Source: Sphingomonas insulae
Lineage (GTDB): Bacteria > Pseudomonadota > Alphaproteobacteria > Sphingomonadales > Sphingomonadaceae
DNA: 64,000 bases
Direction of reading: 5' to 3'
NCBI RefSeq assembly: GCF_010450875.1
Contig: NZ_CP048422.1
Span: forward strand, 3,197,001 to 3,261,000
The translations under genes were made by a program, and so were the position numbers. This document shows, one piece after another, positions 54,439-63,244 of this stretch. Within the stretch, counting starts at the first letter, position 1, and each line of letters begins with the position of its first letter. The notes beneath the pieces were generated by a model that saw only the letters and a program-made list of their open reading frames with translations, did no database searches and was not told where the DNA came from.

Positions 54439-55359
54439 ATGCGACTACCCGACCTGGAAGCCTGGGCGATCTTCGCCGCCGTGGTCGAACAGCGTTCGTT
54501 CAGCGGCGCGGCGGATTCGATCGGGCTCAGCAAGGCGACCGTGTCGAAGGCGATCACCCGGCTTGAGGCGCATATCGGCCAGTCGCTGTTCAACCGCACC
54601 TCGCGCCGTCTGGCACTGACCGAAGCCGGCAAGCCGCTGGCGGAGCACGCCGCGCGCATCCTGGCACAGGCGCGCGCGGCGGAGGAAGCGGCGCGGGACG
54701 CCGCCAGCGCCCCGACCGGCCGGGTCCGCCTGGCGGCACCGATGAGCTTCGGGATCAGCAACGTCGCGCCCCTGCTCGCCACGTTCCTGTCGGCGCATCC
54801 CGGCGTGGAGATCGACCTGCATTGTTCGGACGCCCGCGTCGACATTGTCGCGGAGGGGTTCGACGTCGCGCTCAGGATCGGCGACCTGCCCGACAGCAGC
54901 CTGCGCGCGCGCCGCTTGGGCGACATCGCCACGCACCTCGTCGCCGCCCCCGCCTACCTGGCCGAGCACGGCACGCCGCAGCATCCATCCGATCTCTCGC
55001 GCCATCGCGTGCTCGGTTATTCGAACGTGCTGGGGCCATGGCGCTTCCAGCATCCCGATGGCAGCGAGGTCTCGATCAAGCCGGAGGGGCCGTTGAGCGC
55101 CAACAGCGGCGAGGCGCTGCTGCCTGCGCTGATCGCGGGATTGGGCATCGCCCGTCTGCCCGGATTCATCATCGGCCCGCACCTGGTGAGCGGTGCGGTG
55201 GTCCCGATTCTGGAGGCATGGGCGCCAGCCCCGATCGGCCTCCATATCCTGACCCCGCCGAGCGCGTTACGCCCGGCGCGGGTCGAGGCGCTGATCGCCT
55301 TCCTGTCGGCGACCCTGCGCGACCCCTGCGCCGGCCATCCGGTCGTCGTTCAGGCCTGA
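54439..55359 (+). CDS. LysR-family transcriptional regulator
   Basis: A 306-residue LysR-type regulator: winged helix-turn-helix at residues 1-60 with RSFSGAADSIGLSKATVSKAITRLE, then a substrate-binding domain from about residue 90. The ATG has GGAGG 7 bases upstream. It is divergent from wrbA and is the likely regulator of that gene, perhaps responding to quinones, as similar LysR-wrbA or LysR-oxidoreductase pairs do. Its end overlaps the convergent SDR gene by 10 bases. Confidence 0.92.
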   Translation: MRLPDLEAWAIFAAVVEQRSFSGAADSIGLSKATVSKAITRLEAHIGQSLFNRTSRRLALTEAGKPLAEHAARILAQARAAEEAARDAASAPTGRVRLAAPMSFGISNVAPLLATFLSAHPGVEIDLHCSDARVDIVAEGFDVALRIGDLPDSSLRARRLGDIATHLVAAPAYLAEHGTPQHPSDLSRHRVLGYSNVLGPWRFQHPDGSEVSIKPEGPLSANSGEALLPALIAGLGIARLPGFIIGPHLVSGAVVPILEAWAPAPIGLHILTPPSALRPARVEALIAFLSATLRDPCAGHPVVVQA

Positions 55360-56108
55360 CCGTCGCGCGCCACCTGAAACCCGGCGAACGACTGGCTGAC
55401 CGGCATCAGTTCCAGACGGTTGATGTTGAGGTGCGGCGGCAGCGTCGCCACCCACAACATCGTCGCCGCGATATCCTCCGCCGTCATCGGATCTGCGCCC
55501 TTGTAGAGCGCGTCGGACGCCTCCTGGCTGCCACCGGTGCGCACCTTGGTGAACTCCGTCTCGACCATGCCCGGCTCGATCGAGGTGACGCGGACGCCCT
55601 TGCCGTGCAGGTCGGACCGCAGGCCGAGCGAGAATTGCTCGACGAACGCCTTGGTGCCGCCATAGACGTTGCCGCCCGTGTACGGATAGGTCGCCGCGAC
55701 CGACGACAGGTTGATGATCGCCCCGCGGCGCGCGACCAACCCCGGCAACAGGCGGTGGGTCAGCGCCACCAGCGCCGTGACGTTGGTCGCGATCATCGTC
55801 CGCCAATCGTCCAGGCTTGCCTCCTGCGCCGGCTTGGTGCCGAGGGCCAGGCCGGCGTTGTTGATGAGCAGGTCGATATCCTGCCATTGCGTCGGCAGCC
55901 CGGCCAGCGCGGCGTCGACCGCCGCTTCGTCGGCGACATCGAACGCGAGCGTGTGGACCGCATCCGCGCCCAGCCGCTGCTGCAACGCCGCCAGCCGGTC
56001 CGCGCGGCGACCCGTCGCGATCACGCGCCATCCGGCACCGACGAATTCCTCGACCGCGGCGGCGCCGATGCCCGACGTCGCGCCGGTGATGAAGGCGGTG
56101 GCTGTCAT
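55350..56108 (-). CDS. Short-chain dehydrogenase/reductase (YdfG-like)
   Basis: A 252-residue SDR: N-terminal NAD(P) motif TGATSGIGAAA, NNAGLALG, the catalytic Ser in NLSSVAATYPYTGGNVYGGTK with Tyr and Lys as Y-GGT-K, and a EPGMVETEF loop. It resembles the YdfG branch (NADP-dependent 3-hydroxy acid dehydrogenase, for example serine). The end overlaps the LysR gene end. Confidence 0.89.
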   Translation of the reverse strand: MTATAFITGATSGIGAAAVEEFVGAGWRVIATGRRADRLAALQQRLGADAVHTLAFDVADEAAVDAALAGLPTQWQDIDLLINNAGLALGTKPAQEASLDDWRTMIATNVTALVALTHRLLPGLVARRGAIINLSSVAATYPYTGGNVYGGTKAFVEQFSLGLRSDLHGKGVRVTSIEPGMVETEFTKVRTGGSQEASDALYKGADPMTAEDIAATMLWVATLPPHLNINRLELMPVSQSFAGFQVARDGQA

Positions 56109-56188
56109 GCTGTCTCTCGCTCCGGTCGGCGAACGCTGTATTGCCGGTTCGCGTGGCTATTGCGCATGCCGCCTACCAGACCGCGCGA

Positions 56189-56965
56189 TCATTTCAACTC
56201 GCGCACCCAGATCGAACGAAAGCTGATCGGCGCGCTCGGATCGCCATGATCCTGCAACTTGATCGGGGCGGCGCCATGCGCGCTATAGCGCGGCGCGCCG
56301 ATATAGGCGGTCTCGCCCTTCAGCGCGTAATGATCCTGGACCAACACACCGTTGAACAGCACCGTCACATAGGCCGGGCTGGTCAGCCTACCATCGGCGG
56401 CGAAGACCGGCGCGGTCCAGATCACGTCGTAACTCTGCCATTCTCCCGGCGCCCGGGTCGGATTGGCGAGCGGCGCGGACTGTTTGTAGATGCTGCCCGC
56501 CTGACCGTTGACGTAGGTCTTGTTCCGATAGCTATCGAGGATCTGCAACTCGTATCCGGCATCGCCGTCGCCGGTGGATGCCAGGAACAGCCCGCTGTTG
56601 CCCCGCGCCTGACCTTCGCCGACGATCCCCGCCGGAATGCGCCATTCGAGATGCAGCTGATAATTGCGGAAGGCTCGCTTGGTCTGGATGTTGCCGGTAC
56701 CCTTGCGCACCGTCAGCATGCCGTCCTTCACCGTCCAGCGGGCCGGCCCCTTGTCTTTCGTGCTGGTCCATTGGTCCAGCGAACCGCCGTCGAACAGCAC
56801 GATCGCGTCCGATGGCGCTGCGGCCGGGGGCGCTGCGGGAACGGCGACGACCGGTGGCACCGGTTGCCAGACCTCCGTATCCTCGGGTTTCGCACCCGCC
56901 TGGGGCTGCACGGCCGCGAGGGCGAGGGCGGGACTGACGATATATGCGGCGATCATAGCGACCAT
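56189..56965 (-). CDS. DUF1080 (3-keto-disaccharide hydrolase domain) protein
   Basis: A 258-residue exported protein (signal MVAMIAAYIVSPALALAAVQ) with a LamG-like DUF1080 domain: AIVLFDGGSLDQWTS, DGMLTVRKGTGNIQT, the substrate strand LHLEWRIP, RGNSGLFLAST, YELQILDSY and a late SFRSIWVRELK. Members of this family cleave 3-keto-glycosides made by Gfo/Idh/MocA-type dehydrogenases. Here such a dehydrogenase gene overlaps it by 13 bases. Substrate not known. Confidence 0.88.
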   Translation of the reverse strand: MVAMIAAYIVSPALALAAVQPQAGAKPEDTEVWQPVPPVVAVPAAPPAAAPSDAIVLFDGGSLDQWTSTKDKGPARWTVKDGMLTVRKGTGNIQTKRAFRNYQLHLEWRIPAGIVGEGQARGNSGLFLASTGDGDAGYELQILDSYRNKTYVNGQAGSIYKQSAPLANPTRAPGEWQSYDVIWTAPVFAADGRLTSPAYVTVLFNGVLVQDHYALKGETAYIGAPRYSAHGAAPIKLQDHGDPSAPISFRSIWVRELK

Positions 56966-58377
56966 CCTTTGCGATACTCCCGGTCAAGGAAGCGGTTGGC
57001 GTCGGCGACGTTGGTGATCCGGCCGGACACCCCGTCATACTCGATCGGCTGATCCGCGCGAAGCGCCACCATGCCGAGGATCATCGTTTCGTTGAGCGGC
57101 ACCGCGACCGAGAACGGCGACGAGATCGCCTCCTCGCCGCGGATCGCGCGGATCCAGTTCATCTCATGGCCCTCACGCCCGCCCCGGATACGCGACAACG
57201 ACACCGGCACCGCCGCCGCGCGCGCCGCAACGCCGTCGCCGACCAGCACCGGCTTTTCGCCATAGGTGTCGTGCATCAGCATGCCGCGATCGCCGACGTA
57301 CAGGACGCCGCCATCGGGGTTCATCCGCGCATCCGCCAGCATCGCATCCGGCGTCGGCGGCATCAGGCCGCCGTCGTACCAGGTCATCGTCACCGGCCCG
57401 CCCTTGGCGTTGCCGAAGCGATAGGTGGTGACGTTGGCCAGCGGATAGCTGCCGAGGTCGGCCGGCGGCTTGCCGTCCCAGATGTCGTCGTCGCCGCCCC
57501 AGCGGCTATGCCGGGTCTCCACCCGCGTCGGCAGGCCGGGATCGAGCGCCCAGACCGGAAAATCGATCAGGTGCGCGCCCATGTCGCCCAGCGATCCGAC
57601 GCCGAACGGCACCCAGCCACGCCAGTTGAAATGCGCATAATCGGGGTTGTAGCCCCAGTCGACCGCCGCCGGCCCGAGCCATAGCTCCCAATCCAGACCG
57701 GCGGGCTTGGTCACCGCCGCCGGCCGCGGCTCGCCTTGCGGCCACAACGGTCGGTTGGTCCAGGCATGCACCTCGCGCACCCTGCCGATCGCGCCGCCGC
57801 GGATCAATTCGACCACGCGCCGCCCATCGTCCCCGGAATGACCCTGGTTGCCCATCTGGGTGACGAGCTTGGGGTTACGGCGCGCGAGGTCCAGCAGCGT
57901 GCGCCCTTCACGCACCGTGTAGGTCAGCGGCTTCTGGACATAGACGTGCAGTCCACGCTCCATCGCGGTCTTGGCGGCGATCGCGTGATGGTGATCCGGC
58001 GTCGCGATCACGACCGCATCGATGTCCTTGCGGCTGTCGAACATCCGGCGATAATCGGCAAAACGGGCGGCACGGTCATAAGCGGATTTCAGTGCCAGAC
58101 GATCGGCCCTGACGGCACCCTTCGCATCGGTCAGCGATTTGGCGACGTGATCGAAATCGACGTCCGCGGCGGCGACGATATTCTGGTCGGTGAGCTTCGC
58201 CATATTCTGCGCGCCCATGCCGCCCGCGCCGATGACCGCGACATTGACGCGGTCGCCGCGACCGATCCGCCGGGCCACGGCGGAACCGGGCATCGCCAGC
58301 ATGCCGGCACCGATCGCCGCGCCGCCGAGCCAGTCGCGGCGCGTCATCCCGTCCATCGGCCCGGTCACCTTCCGCAT
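56953..58377 (-). CDS. Tat-exported Gfo/Idh/MocA-family oxidoreductase
   Basis: A 474-residue NAD(P)-dependent sugar oxidoreductase with a Tat signal (MTRRDWLGGAAIGAGMLAMPG), the NAD loop VAVIGAGGMGAQN, VIATPDHHHAI, VQKPLTYTVREG (EKP motif with Gln), and GSLGDMGAHLIDFPVWAL with the His/Asp pair. Tat export points to a tightly bound cofactor and periplasmic activity. It is co-transcribed with a DUF1080 gene, giving a predicted dehydrogenase plus 3-keto-glycoside cleaving pair. Start is 58377 by SD AGAGAGG; 58440 and 58347 are alternatives. Confidence 0.9.
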   Translation of the reverse strand: MRKVTGPMDGMTRRDWLGGAAIGAGMLAMPGSAVARRIGRGDRVNVAVIGAGGMGAQNMAKLTDQNIVAAADVDFDHVAKSLTDAKGAVRADRLALKSAYDRAARFADYRRMFDSRKDIDAVVIATPDHHHAIAAKTAMERGLHVYVQKPLTYTVREGRTLLDLARRNPKLVTQMGNQGHSGDDGRRVVELIRGGAIGRVREVHAWTNRPLWPQGEPRPAAVTKPAGLDWELWLGPAAVDWGYNPDYAHFNWRGWVPFGVGSLGDMGAHLIDFPVWALDPGLPTRVETRHSRWGGDDDIWDGKPPADLGSYPLANVTTYRFGNAKGGPVTMTWYDGGLMPPTPDAMLADARMNPDGGVLYVGDRGMLMHDTYGEKPVLVGDGVAARAAAVPVSLSRIRGGREGHEMNWIRAIRGEEAISSPFSVAVPLNETMILGMVALRADQPIEYDGVSGRITNVADANRFLDREYRKGWSL

Positions 58378-58513
58378 CGTCGCAGCCTCTCTCTTATCGT
58401 GCTTACCCGCCATCATGATCGACGCTTGGTTCATTGACAATCAAATTAGTTTAATAAATCATCCGCTTGCAGCATAGCCCAGCGATAGGGCCGGCTGCGG
58501 AAGAGGATCGTCC

Positions 58514-60889
58514 ATGCCGATACACCGCCGCCGCCCCGCTCCGTCCGTCACCGCCCTTGGCGCGATGGCGGCGATGATGGCGTTGATCCCCCTCGCCCCG
58601 ATCAGCGCGCAGCGGTCGCCCGCCGCGGTCAAACCGCCGGTCGAGGAAGCCGACCCGCTTGTCGGTACCGCGCCGCTCGATCGCCCCGAGCTGATCGGCA
58701 ATGCACCGCCTCCCGGGGAACCGACCTATTCCGGCATCACCTCGCCCGGCGCACGGCTGCCCAACAGCTCGGTCGAGGCGGCACCGGTCAACGTCAATGT
58801 CGAGCTGACCTACCCGACCGGGGTCGCGACGCCCTATCACTATCCCAGCCCGACGATGATCGGTTTCACCGGCGGCGGCGGCCCCGCTTATGGTGCCCGC
58901 GCGCAACCCGTCATCATGCCGGTCGTCGGCGACTGGACGGTGCCGCCGGTCTACACGCAGGCCTATTACGACAAGGCGAAGGAAGTAGCGCGGCCGGGCT
59001 ATTACTCGGTCTATCTCGACACGTTTTCGACGCGGGTGGAACTGACGGCAACGCAATGGACCAGCCTGATGCGGTTCACCTTTCCCACCGGCGATCGCTC
59101 GCACGTCCTCGTCAACCTGCCCGGCCGGGGCGGCGAGGTGGAGGTCGTCGGCGACCGGGTGGTGCGCGGGATTGCCGCCGAGCGCGGGCGGGACGACGCA
59201 CGCGACGGCCGCTATTTCGTCGCCGAATTCTCCCGGCCGTTCCGCGCGTATGGGACGTTCCGCAAATCGCCCGGCGACGCCCGCGGCTATGGCATCGGCG
59301 ACAAGGACGTGGCGCCGGATGCGCGGCGGATGAGCGGCAGCTTCGCCGGCGCCTATCTGGATCTCACCACCCGGCAGGATGAACCGGTGCTGGTCAGGAT
59401 GGCGCACGGGCAGAGCTTTGCGGAGGCGGAACAGCGGCTGCGCGCCGAACAGCCGCGCTGGGACTTCGATGGCGTGCGCAACGCAGCGCGCGACACCTGG
59501 GCCGCGCTGCTGGATCGGGTGCAGGTGTCGGGCGGCACGGCCAAACAGCGCAAGCTGTTCTATTCGACGCTGTTCCAGTCCTTCGCCAGTCCACGCCTCC
59601 TCGCCCGCAAGGGCGAACGGTTTACCGATACCAATGGCACGATCCGGACTGCGACCTACGACCGCTACGGTCCGGTGCCGTTCTGGGATACCGGCCGCAA
59701 CCAGATCGTGCTGCTGGAATTGATGGAGCCGGAACTGATCCGCAACGTCATGCAGTCCGAACTCGATATGGCGCGCGAGCGGGGCTACATGAACACCTCG
59801 TTCCACGGCGACAATGCCGTGTTCCTGTACCTCGGCGCGATGAAGCGCGGCATCCCCTTCGACTACGCCGCCGCCTATGACTATCTGCGCAGGAACGCGA
59901 CCGATTCCAAGGGACCGCGCGGCTATTTGGCGGAATACCAGCGCAACGGCTGGATCGCCGACGAGATTCCGTCCGGCAATCCCAGCCCGCCCTACGCCGG
60001 CGGCAAGGCGGGTGCTGCGACGACCCTCGAATATGCCTGGGACGACCACGCCATGGCCGACCTCGCCGAACGGCTCGGCAAGCCGGACGATGCCCGGCTG
60101 TTCCGCACCCGTGCCGCCAATTGGCGCAACGTCTTCGACCCGTCGACCGGGTTCGTCCGCGGCCGCACCGCCGACGGCAAATGGATCGCGCCGTTCGACC
60201 CGCAGGAGCCCTATTACAACTTCATGATGAAGGAAGCGTCGGGCTGGTCGACCCTGTGGCTGGTGCCGCAGGACGTGCAGGGCCTGGCGACCGCATTGGG
60301 CGGCCGCGCCCGGTTCAACGCCAAGCTCGACCGGTTCTTCGCCACGCCCTATCACCCGACCGGCATCTGCCGCGACTGCACGGGCATGATCGGGCAATAT
60401 GTGCAAGGCAACCAGCCCGACCAGCACGCCCCTTACTTGTACGCGTGGAGCGGCCAGCCGTGGAAGACGCAGGCGTTGACCCGGCGCATCCTCGACACCC
60501 TCTACGGCAGCGACGCGTCGGGCTATGGTTATCCGGGCATGGACGATCAGGGCGCGACCTCGTCGTGGTACGCGCTGACGGCGATGGGTTTCTATCCGGT
60601 CGATCCGTCGAGCGACGTCTACGTGATCGGCAGTCCGGTGTTCGACCGGATGGCGCTGCAGCTCGGCAACGGCCGCACGCTTGAGATCGTCGCGCGCGGC
60701 AACTCGCCGACCAACGTCTATATCCAGTCGGCACGACTGAACGGCAGGCCGTGGACGAAGCCGTGGTTCAGCCATGCCGATATCAAGGACGGGGCGCGAC
60801 TCGAGCTGACCATGGGGCCGAAGCCTAACGTCGCCTGGGGAAGTGCGCCCGCCGACGCACCGCCCGCCATGTCCCCGCCCGCGCACTGA
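58514..60889 (+). CDS. GH92-family glycoside hydrolase with Gln in place of the acid Glu
   Basis: A 791-residue exported protein of the GH92 alpha-mannosidase fold. The C-terminal catalytic part keeps GMDDQGATSSWY (Asp677, Asp678, base pair region) and the TAMGFYPVDP segment. The general-acid motif, GNEP in most GH92, reads GNQPDQH here with Gln634. The first 130 residues also differ from the usual start (no HGHTYPGPTLPFGM block). A Glu to Gln change at this place is known in a GH92 mannosyl-phosphate uncapping enzyme. It diverges from the oxidoreductase gene. Confidence 0.87.
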   Translation: MPIHRRRPAPSVTALGAMAAMMALIPLAPISAQRSPAAVKPPVEEADPLVGTAPLDRPELIGNAPPPGEPTYSGITSPGARLPNSSVEAAPVNVNVELTYPTGVATPYHYPSPTMIGFTGGGGPAYGARAQPVIMPVVGDWTVPPVYTQAYYDKAKEVARPGYYSVYLDTFSTRVELTATQWTSLMRFTFPTGDRSHVLVNLPGRGGEVEVVGDRVVRGIAAERGRDDARDGRYFVAEFSRPFRAYGTFRKSPGDARGYGIGDKDVAPDARRMSGSFAGAYLDLTTRQDEPVLVRMAHGQSFAEAEQRLRAEQPRWDFDGVRNAARDTWAALLDRVQVSGGTAKQRKLFYSTLFQSFASPRLLARKGERFTDTNGTIRTATYDRYGPVPFWDTGRNQIVLLELMEPELIRNVMQSELDMARERGYMNTSFHGDNAVFLYLGAMKRGIPFDYAAAYDYLRRNATDSKGPRGYLAEYQRNGWIADEIPSGNPSPPYAGGKAGAATTLEYAWDDHAMADLAERLGKPDDARLFRTRAANWRNVFDPSTGFVRGRTADGKWIAPFDPQEPYYNFMMKEASGWSTLWLVPQDVQGLATALGGRARFNAKLDRFFATPYHPTGICRDCTGMIGQYVQGNQPDQHAPYLYAWSGQPWKTQALTRRILDTLYGSDASGYGYPGMDDQGATSSWYALTAMGFYPVDPSSDVYVIGSPVFDRMALQLGNGRTLEIVARGNSPTNVYIQSARLNGRPWTKPWFSHADIKDGARLELTMGPKPNVAWGSAPADAPPAMSPPAH

Positions 60890-60902
60890 GCAAGCGGGCG
60901 GT

Positions 60903-63221
60903 TCAGGCCGTCCGTCCGTAGGACGGGGGACGATCCGCCTTGGCGCTGCCGAACGTCGACGGGTTCGGCCCCATCGTGAATTCCACCTCGCCGCCGCGGA
61001 TCAGGTCCGCATGGGCGATCCAGTTCCTTGTCCAAGGCTTCCCGTTCCATCGCACCGACTGGACATAGGGGCTGGCCGGTGCGTTGCCCTTCGCCACGAC
61101 GCGCAGTTTCCGTCCGCGCCCCAGGTCCACTTCGGCAGCGTCGAACAACGGCGATCCGAAGACGTAGACGGCGCTGACCGGATCGACGGGATAGAAACCC
61201 AGCGCCGACAGGATGAACCACGCGCTCATCTGCCCGCAATCGTCGTTGCCGATCACCCCGTCGGGATCGGCCTTGTACATCTCGGTCAGCAACCGTCGTA
61301 CCATCGCCTGTGTCTTCCACGGCGCACCCGCATAGGCATACAGATAGGCGGCATGCTGATCGGGTTCGTTGCCATGCGCATATTGCCCGACCAGCCCGGA
61401 AATGTCCGGCGGCGCATTCTTGGGCAGGGTCGACGGCGCGGTGAACAGGGCGTCCAGCTTCCGCACGAATCCGGCGTCCCCGCCGAACAGCGCGATCAGG
61501 CCATAGACGTCGTGCTGGTTCAGGAACGTCGCCTGCCAGCCGTTCGCCTCGGTATAGTCGCGCTGCTTTTCGGGGGCGTGGCCCAGCTGGATCGGGTCGT
61601 AATCCTTCCACCAGCTGCCGTCGGCGAACCGGGGACGGGCAAAGCCGATCGCGGGATCGATGACGTTGCGATAATTGAGGCTGCGCTTGCGCAATGCGGC
61701 CGCATCGTCGCGCGCGCCCGCCGCATCGGCCAGCACCGCCATCGCCCAGTCGTCGTACGCATATTCCTGCGTCCGGCTGACCGACTCCCAGGTCTTGTCG
61801 GCCGGTACGAAGCCGAGGTCGTAGTAGAAACCCCGGCCGAGCGTGCTGTCCATGTCGAGGAAGTCGCGATCGAACGCGCGGCGGCGGATCTGCGGCCATG
61901 CGGCGGCATAGTCCGCCTTGACGCCCTTCACGCACGCTTCGGCCAGCACGGACACGCCGTGCCAACCGATCATGCAGGCGGTTTCCACCCCTTGCAGCGG
62001 CCAGACCGGCGGCCCCGCCGGGCTTTCCACCGTTTGCCGTACCAGGTCGCGGGTGAGCAGCGCCGCCTTTTCGGGCTGGACTAGGTTCAGCAGCGGATGC
62101 AGCGCGCGATAGGTATCCCACAGCGAATAGGTGCTGAACGCGGTCTCGCCGGCCGGCACGGTGTGGACCTTGCGATCGAGCCCGACGTAGCGGCCGTCGC
62201 GATCGGTGAACAGCGTCGGCGACAGGAAGGCGTGGTAGAGCGCGCTCGCCATGATCGTGCGCTGGTCGGCCGTCCCGCCGGTAACGCGGATACGGTCCAG
62301 CTCGTTCGTCCAGGTGCGCGCCGCCGACCGGCGGACCGTATCGAACTGCCAGCCCCTGGCCTCGCTCGCCAACGCCGCCTTGGCCCCCTCGACATCGACC
62401 GCCGATATGCCGGTCTTGATGAGGATCGGGCTTCCCCCCGCCTTGTCGAAGAAGAACGCGACCTTCAGACGATTGCCGGTGACCCCGGTCGCCCCCGCCG
62501 CAGCGGGAGCATCGTCGTCGCCGAAGAACTGGACCCGATCGGGACGGCGCGACAGCTGCATGGCGAAGTGGATACGCCGCCCCTTCGCCCAGCGATGCAC
62601 GCGGCGGCTGCCTGTCAGCGTCCCGTCCGGCGCCAACGCCAGCGAGGCCTCGTCGATCAGCGTCCCCTTGTCCCAGACGTCGAGGATCATGTGGGCGAAG
62701 TCGACCAGGATATGCCCCGGCCCTTGCGGAAAGGTGTAGCGATGGTGGCCGGTCCGCTCGGTCACCGTCAGTTCGGCGAGCACGCCCGATTCCAGCCGCA
62801 CGCGATAATAGCCCGGCTCGGCCAGCTCGTCGGAAAACCGCTGGCGATAGCCCTCGTCCGGTTTCCCCAGCGCACCCGGCGTCAGCTGCAGCGGACCGCG
62901 TGTCGGCACGACCAGCACGTCGAGCATGTCGCCGATGCCGGTGCCGGACAGATGGGTGTGGCTGAAGCCCATGATCGACCCGTCATCCTGGTGATACCCC
63001 GAACAGGCATCCCAGCGGCTGTTGTCGGTGTCGGGGCCAAGCTGGACCATGCCGAACGGCAGCGTCGGGCCAGGGTAGGTATGACCGTGGCCACCGGTGC
63101 CGACGAACAGGTCGGGCTTGCCCGCGACCGGCCCCTGCGCAGACGTCGCGGCTGGCAACGCGGCGGAAAGCCCGGCTAGCCCGGTGCCGGCGAGCACCTG
63201 ACGGCGGTTGGCGGTGGTCAT
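60903..63221 (-). CDS. GH92-family alpha-mannosidase
   Basis: A 772-residue exported enzyme with a Tat-like signal (NRRQVLAGTGLAGLSAALPA), then the GH92 start FVGTGGHGHTYPGPTLPFGM, CSGYHQDDGSIMGFSHTHLS, the acid motif GNEPDQH with Glu619, and GNDDCGQMSAWF with Asp660/661. All expected catalytic residues are intact. Family members are calcium-dependent exo-alpha-mannosidases. It follows the GH125 gene by 23 bases, so the two form an operon; the gene is convergent with the first GH92. Confidence 0.92.
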   Translation of the reverse strand: MTTANRRQVLAGTGLAGLSAALPAATSAQGPVAGKPDLFVGTGGHGHTYPGPTLPFGMVQLGPDTDNSRWDACSGYHQDDGSIMGFSHTHLSGTGIGDMLDVLVVPTRGPLQLTPGALGKPDEGYRQRFSDELAEPGYYRVRLESGVLAELTVTERTGHHRYTFPQGPGHILVDFAHMILDVWDKGTLIDEASLALAPDGTLTGSRRVHRWAKGRRIHFAMQLSRRPDRVQFFGDDDAPAAAGATGVTGNRLKVAFFFDKAGGSPILIKTGISAVDVEGAKAALASEARGWQFDTVRRSAARTWTNELDRIRVTGGTADQRTIMASALYHAFLSPTLFTDRDGRYVGLDRKVHTVPAGETAFSTYSLWDTYRALHPLLNLVQPEKAALLTRDLVRQTVESPAGPPVWPLQGVETACMIGWHGVSVLAEACVKGVKADYAAAWPQIRRRAFDRDFLDMDSTLGRGFYYDLGFVPADKTWESVSRTQEYAYDDWAMAVLADAAGARDDAAALRKRSLNYRNVIDPAIGFARPRFADGSWWKDYDPIQLGHAPEKQRDYTEANGWQATFLNQHDVYGLIALFGGDAGFVRKLDALFTAPSTLPKNAPPDISGLVGQYAHGNEPDQHAAYLYAYAGAPWKTQAMVRRLLTEMYKADPDGVIGNDDCGQMSAWFILSALGFYPVDPVSAVYVFGSPLFDAAEVDLGRGRKLRVVAKGNAPASPYVQSVRWNGKPWTRNWIAHADLIRGGEVEFTMGPNPSTFGSAKADRPPSYGRTA

Positions 63222-63244
63222 GTCGTATCTCCCGTTGTCGCCGC

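Noticed and set aside
58451..60886. 811-codon open frame antisense to the first GH92 gene
   Set aside because: GH92 motifs are on the plus strand; the antisense frame is Arg/His-rich.
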